Origin: DASYYE01 sp035946955
GTDB lineage: Bacteria > Actinomycetota > Actinomycetes > Streptosporangiales > Streptosporangiaceae
DNA length: 16,031 nucleotides
Assembly (NCBI GenBank): GCA_035946955.1
Contig: DASYYE010000030.1
Location: forward strand, 1 to 16,031
Direction of reading: 5' to 3'
A program made the translations under genes and the position numbers. Positions 13,190 to 16,031 of the stretch are shown in pieces (positions within the stretch are counted from its first letter, which is position 1; every line of letters begins with the position of its first letter). The notes under the pieces were generated by a model. The model had not been told where the DNA came from. It worked only from the letters and a program-made list of their open reading frames with translations, and made no database searches.

Positions 13190-16031
13190 ATGGAGTTTCG
13201 GCTGTTGGGCCCGGTAGAGGTGTGGGTGGGCGGGGAGCTGGTGGATGCGGGGCCGGCGAGGCAGCGGTGTGTGCTGGCCGCGCTGGCGGCCGATGCCGGG
13301 CAGTCGGTGCCGGTGGAGGTGCTGCAGGACCGGGTCTGGGGTGGCATGCCACCGCCGCAGGCGCGCCGTGCGCTGTATGTCTATGTCACCCGGGTGCGCA
13401 GGCTCGTGGAACTGGCTTGTGCTGGCCCGGGGGAGGGTGCCCGGTTAGTGCGCCGCTCGGGCGGCTATGCCCTCGACATTGACCCGGACTGGGTGGACCT
13501 GCACAGGTTCCGGCGCCTGGCCCGCCAGGGCCGCGACCGGGCGAACCTGCCTGCGCGGCGGGCGGCCTTGCTGGCCCAGGCGGTCGGGTTGTGGCGCGGT
13601 GACGCGCTGGGCAACCTGGCCGGCGAATGGCCAGACCGGGTCCGCCAGGGCTGGCAGCAAGAATACATCGACGCGGTGGCTGCCTGGGCACAGGCAACAC
13701 TTCACTCAGGCGAACCTGGCCTGGCGGTGGGGCTGGTCACCGAGCTCACCGAACGCTACCCCCTCAACGAGTCCCTGGCAGCCACGCTCATGCAGGTGCT
13801 GCACGCCGCCGGCCGCGGCGCCGACGCACTGAGCCACTACGCCCGCACCCGCACCCGGCTCAACGAGCAACTCGGCGCAGACCCCGCCGCCGAACTGCAG
13901 GCAGTCCACCAGGCAATCCTGCGCGGAGAACCCATAGCACCACACGCCCAGCTCGTGGTCCCGCACGAGGAACCCACCCCCGCACACAACGACCCAGCGA
14001 CCCAGCAGAGCCCACCACCCCCCGTCCCCGCCCGCCCGGCCACAGACGCGCCCAACCAACAGATAGCAGACGCAGCCGCGGCGGTCTCCCTGGTCACTGC
14101 CCCGTCCCCGGTCCAGGTGGTACCGGAGGTGCGGTATTGCCTGCCCCCGGATGCGGCAGCGTTCACCGGGCGCAGCGGGGAGCTAGACCAGATCACTGCC
14201 GCGGCCGGGGTGGGCGGGGTGGTGGCGGTGGCCGCGATTGACGGGATGCCGGGGGCAGGCAAGACGGCGCTGGCAGTGCATGCCGCGCACCTGCTGCGGG
14301 AGGAGTTCCCGGACCGGCAGCTGTTCGTCAACTTGCACGCCCACACCCCGGGGCAGGAGCCGGTCCGGCCGGAAGACGCGCTGGCCGGGCTGCTGAGCGC
14401 CACCGGGGCGAACCCGCGGTACCTGCCGGGCGGCCTGGACGGGCGGGCGGCGATGTGGCGGGACCGGATGGCCGGGCAGCGGGCACTGGTGGTGCTCGAC
14501 AACGCCGCCAGCAGCGCCCAGGTTGCCCCGCTGCTGCCCGGAGCCGGAGGCTGCCTGGTGCTGGTGACCAGCCGCCGCCACCTGGGTGACCTGCCCGGCG
14601 CCGCCGTGCCGGTGCTACTGGACGCCCTGCCCGCCGATCAGGCGGCGGAGATGTTCACCCGGCTGGCGCCCCGCGCCGCCGTAGACCCAGCCGGGGTGGC
14701 GGAAGTGGTGGGCCTGGCCGGGTTCCTGCCGCTGGCGGTCTCGCTGCTGGCCCGCGTCTTCGCCCGGCACCGGTCCTGGACACTGGCTGACCTGGCCGCC
14801 GAGACCCGGGCAGGCCTGCTGACCCTGACCGCGGAGCACAACAGCATCGCTGCCGCGTTCGAGGTGTCCTACCAGCACCTGGATCCCGCCCAGCAGCGGT
14901 TCTTCTGCCTGCTGGGCCTGCACCCCGCCACCACCACCGACGCCCATGCCGCCGCCGCGCTGGCTGGGACCAGCCCGGCACAAGCCACCGGGCTGCTGGA
15001 TGGGCTGCACGCCGAAGGACTGCTGACCGAGACCAGCCACCGCCGCTACGGCATGCACGACCTGCTGCACCGCTACGCCCGCGACCACGCCGCTGACCTG
15101 ACCGGGGAGAGTCAGCAGGCGCTGGAGCGGCTACTGGACTACTACCAGTACACCGCCGACCACGCCCAGAACCTCCTGGCCCGCCAGACCCGCCCCGGCC
15201 CCCCGCCCGCCACGCCAGCGCCACCACCCGCGGCCCCGGCCCTGGACGACGCCACCCAGGCACTGGCGTGGGCACGCGCCGAACGCGACAGCCTGCTCGC
15301 CTGCCTCGACCACACCACCCACACCGGCCAGCACACCCGGGTCACCGCCTTGACCGCCGCCCTCGCCGAGCTCCTGCAGCGCGACGGCCCCTGGGCCGAC
15401 GCCATCACCCGCCACACCACCGCCCTCCAATCCGCCCGCCACCTCGGCGACCGCCTCGGCCAGGCCAACGCCCTCAACAACCTCGGCACCGCGCGGCGGA
15501 TGACGGGTGACTACCCAGGCGCGGCCCAGAACCTGGAGCAGGCCCTGGCCATCTACCGCGACCTCGGCCAGCGGCTCGGCCAGGCCAACGCCCTCCACAA
15601 CCTCGGGTACGTGCGGCAGCTGACGGGTGATTACCCGGGCGCCGCCGACGACCTGGAACAGGCCCTGGCCATCTACCGCGACCTCAGCGACCGGCTCGGC
15701 CAGGCCAACGCCCTCCACTGCCTCGGGACCGTGCGGTACCTGACGGGTAATTACCCCGGCGCGGCCGGGAACCTGGAACAGGCCCTGGCCATCTACCGCG
15801 ACCTCGGCGACCGGGGTGGTGAGGCCACAGCCCTCAACGAGACAGGGACGCTGCACCGGATCAGCGGTGAACCCGCCGAGGCCAAGGCTCATCACCAGCG
15901 GGCCCTGGAACTGGCCCGCGCGATCGGCAATGCCTGGGACGAGGCCCACGCGCTGGTCGGCCTGGGCCGCTGCGCCGAGGTCGTCGGCCACACCACGCGA
16001 GCGAAGGCCCTGCTCCGGCAGGCACACGTGA
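13190..16031 (+). CDS. AfsR/SARP-family transcriptional regulator with NB-ARC and TPR domains (partial)
   Basis: From ATG 13190 (GGGGG about 6 bases before it) an uninterrupted frame of 947 codons runs to the right edge, so the C-terminus is missing. Residues 1-95 form an OmpR-like winged-helix DNA-binding domain (MEFRLLGPVEVW; ARRALYVYVTRVRRLV). The BTAD helical repeats follow at about 100-245. A Pro-rich linker leads to an NB-ARC ATPase with Walker A GMPGAGKT at 352-359 and Walker B LVVLD ending at D437. The GFLPLAVSLLA-type region (about 513-523) and winged helix (MHDLLHRYA) come next. From L752, 40-residue TPR units repeat. Such proteins switch on secondary-metabolite or morphological genes after nucleotide-dependent activation. 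No biosynthetic cluster is visible here apart from the ligase at 9481, so the target is unknown. Confidence 0.95.
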   Translation, partial: MEFRLLGPVEVWVGGELVDAGPARQRCVLAALAADAGQSVPVEVLQDRVWGGMPPPQARRALYVYVTRVRRLVELACAGPGEGARLVRRSGGYALDIDPDWVDLHRFRRLARQGRDRANLPARRAALLAQAVGLWRGDALGNLAGEWPDRVRQGWQQEYIDAVAAWAQATLHSGEPGLAVGLVTELTERYPLNESLAATLMQVLHAAGRGADALSHYARTRTRLNEQLGADPAAELQAVHQAILRGEPIAPHAQLVVPHEEPTPAHNDPATQQSPPPPVPARPATDAPNQQIADAAAAVSLVTAPSPVQVVPEVRYCLPPDAAAFTGRSGELDQITAAAGVGGVVAVAAIDGMPGAGKTALAVHAAHLLREEFPDRQLFVNLHAHTPGQEPVRPEDALAGLLSATGANPRYLPGGLDGRAAMWRDRMAGQRALVVLDNAASSAQVAPLLPGAGGCLVLVTSRRHLGDLPGAAVPVLLDALPADQAAEMFTRLAPRAAVDPAGVAEVVGLAGFLPLAVSLLARVFARHRSWTLADLAAETRAGLLTLTAEHNSIAAAFEVSYQHLDPAQQRFFCLLGLHPATTTDAHAAAALAGTSPAQATGLLDGLHAEGLLTETSHRRYGMHDLLHRYARDHAADLTGESQQALERLLDYYQYTADHAQNLLARQTRPGPPPATPAPPPAAPALDDATQALAWARAERDSLLACLDHTTHTGQHTRVTALTAALAELLQRDGPWADAITRHTTALQSARHLGDRLGQANALNNLGTARRMTGDYPGAAQNLEQALAIYRDLGQRLGQANALHNLGYVRQLTGDYPGAADDLEQALAIYRDLSDRLGQANALHCLGTVRYLTGNYPGAAGNLEQALAIYRDLGDRGGEATALNETGTLHRISGEPAEAKAHHQRALELARAIGNAWDEAHALVGLGRCAEVVGHTTRAKALLRQAHV
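15443..15922 (+). repeat. Tandem 120-bp TPR-coding repeats
   Basis: Four units of exactly 120 bases start at 15443, 15563, 15683 and 15803; a fifth, diverged unit begins at 15923 and is cut by the window. Units 1-3 share long identical stretches, such as those encoding RLGQANAL and EQALAIYRD, while unit 4 is more diverged. Each encodes a 40-residue TPR. The near-identity suggests recent unit duplication or ongoing gene conversion. Confidence 0.9.

Noticed and set aside
12874..13347. Minus-strand frame across the SARP promoter
   Set aside because: Ser/Pro/Thr-rich low-complexity product overlapping the SARP start region, no family likeness.
15443..15922. Possible CRISPR-like periodic array
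   Set aside because: The 120-base period is in frame and encodes TPR helices; there are no unique spacers between short repeats.
15131..16027. Minus-strand 298-residue repetitive frame
   Set aside because: Its repeats are the complement of the TPR-coding repeats of the SARP gene, so the regularity is inherited, not evidence of a gene.

Overview
The window is very GC-rich, with strongly G/C-biased third codon positions, GTG starts and actinobacterial gene families: ECF sigma factors with membrane partners, an AfsR/SARP-type regulator with NB-ARC and TPR domains, and long secreted proteins. It looks like accessory chromosome of a multicellular actinomycete (Streptomyces/Streptosporangiales-like). 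The exact genus cannot be told from sequence alone. I found no tRNA, rRNA or CRISPR array.

Left part (1-6491), all on the minus strand. A first ECF sigma factor (2781-3320) is followed by a six-helix zinc-finger membrane protein, an ABC ATPase and an ABC-2-like permease that runs off the left edge. Their junctions overlap by 4 bases or sit 4 bases apart, so they read as one translationally coupled operon: sigma, membrane sensor/anti-sigma, export pump. Just upstream is a second coupled pair: a membrane-anchored BMP-like protein (4190-4702) and a secreted protein that resembles only the N-terminal head of giant DNRLRE/Rhs-type wall proteins. Farther upstream, a second ECF sigma factor (5853-6491) is paired with a single-pass membrane protein (5071-5850). 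The 368-base gap between these blocks contains a 14-base perfect palindrome and a 12-bp stem-loop.

Middle part (6492-9371) is decayed DNA. It holds an IS110-family transposase fragment, a histidine-kinase C-terminus broken by frameshifts, a small ORF with possible Tn3-transposase likeness, an unknown gene split by one frameshift, and a four-Greek-key beta/gamma-crystallin gene with two compensating frameshifts.

Right part (9481-16031) holds an intact PaaK-like adenylate-forming enzyme (plus strand), convergent with a secreted seven-bladed beta-propeller protein (minus strand). A non-coding stretch follows with a fragment of a RecD-like helicase, then a large SARP/NB-ARC/TPR regulator (plus strand) truncated by the window edge, whose C-terminus carries 120-bp tandem TPR repeats.

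No single complete novel system stands out. The best candidates for something new are the sigma/zinc-finger/ABC operon together with the coupled BMP-like and DNRLRE-head pair, and the divergent ligase. The cluster of single-base frameshifts at 8.1-9.3 kb should be checked against raw reads before it is called pseudogenization.
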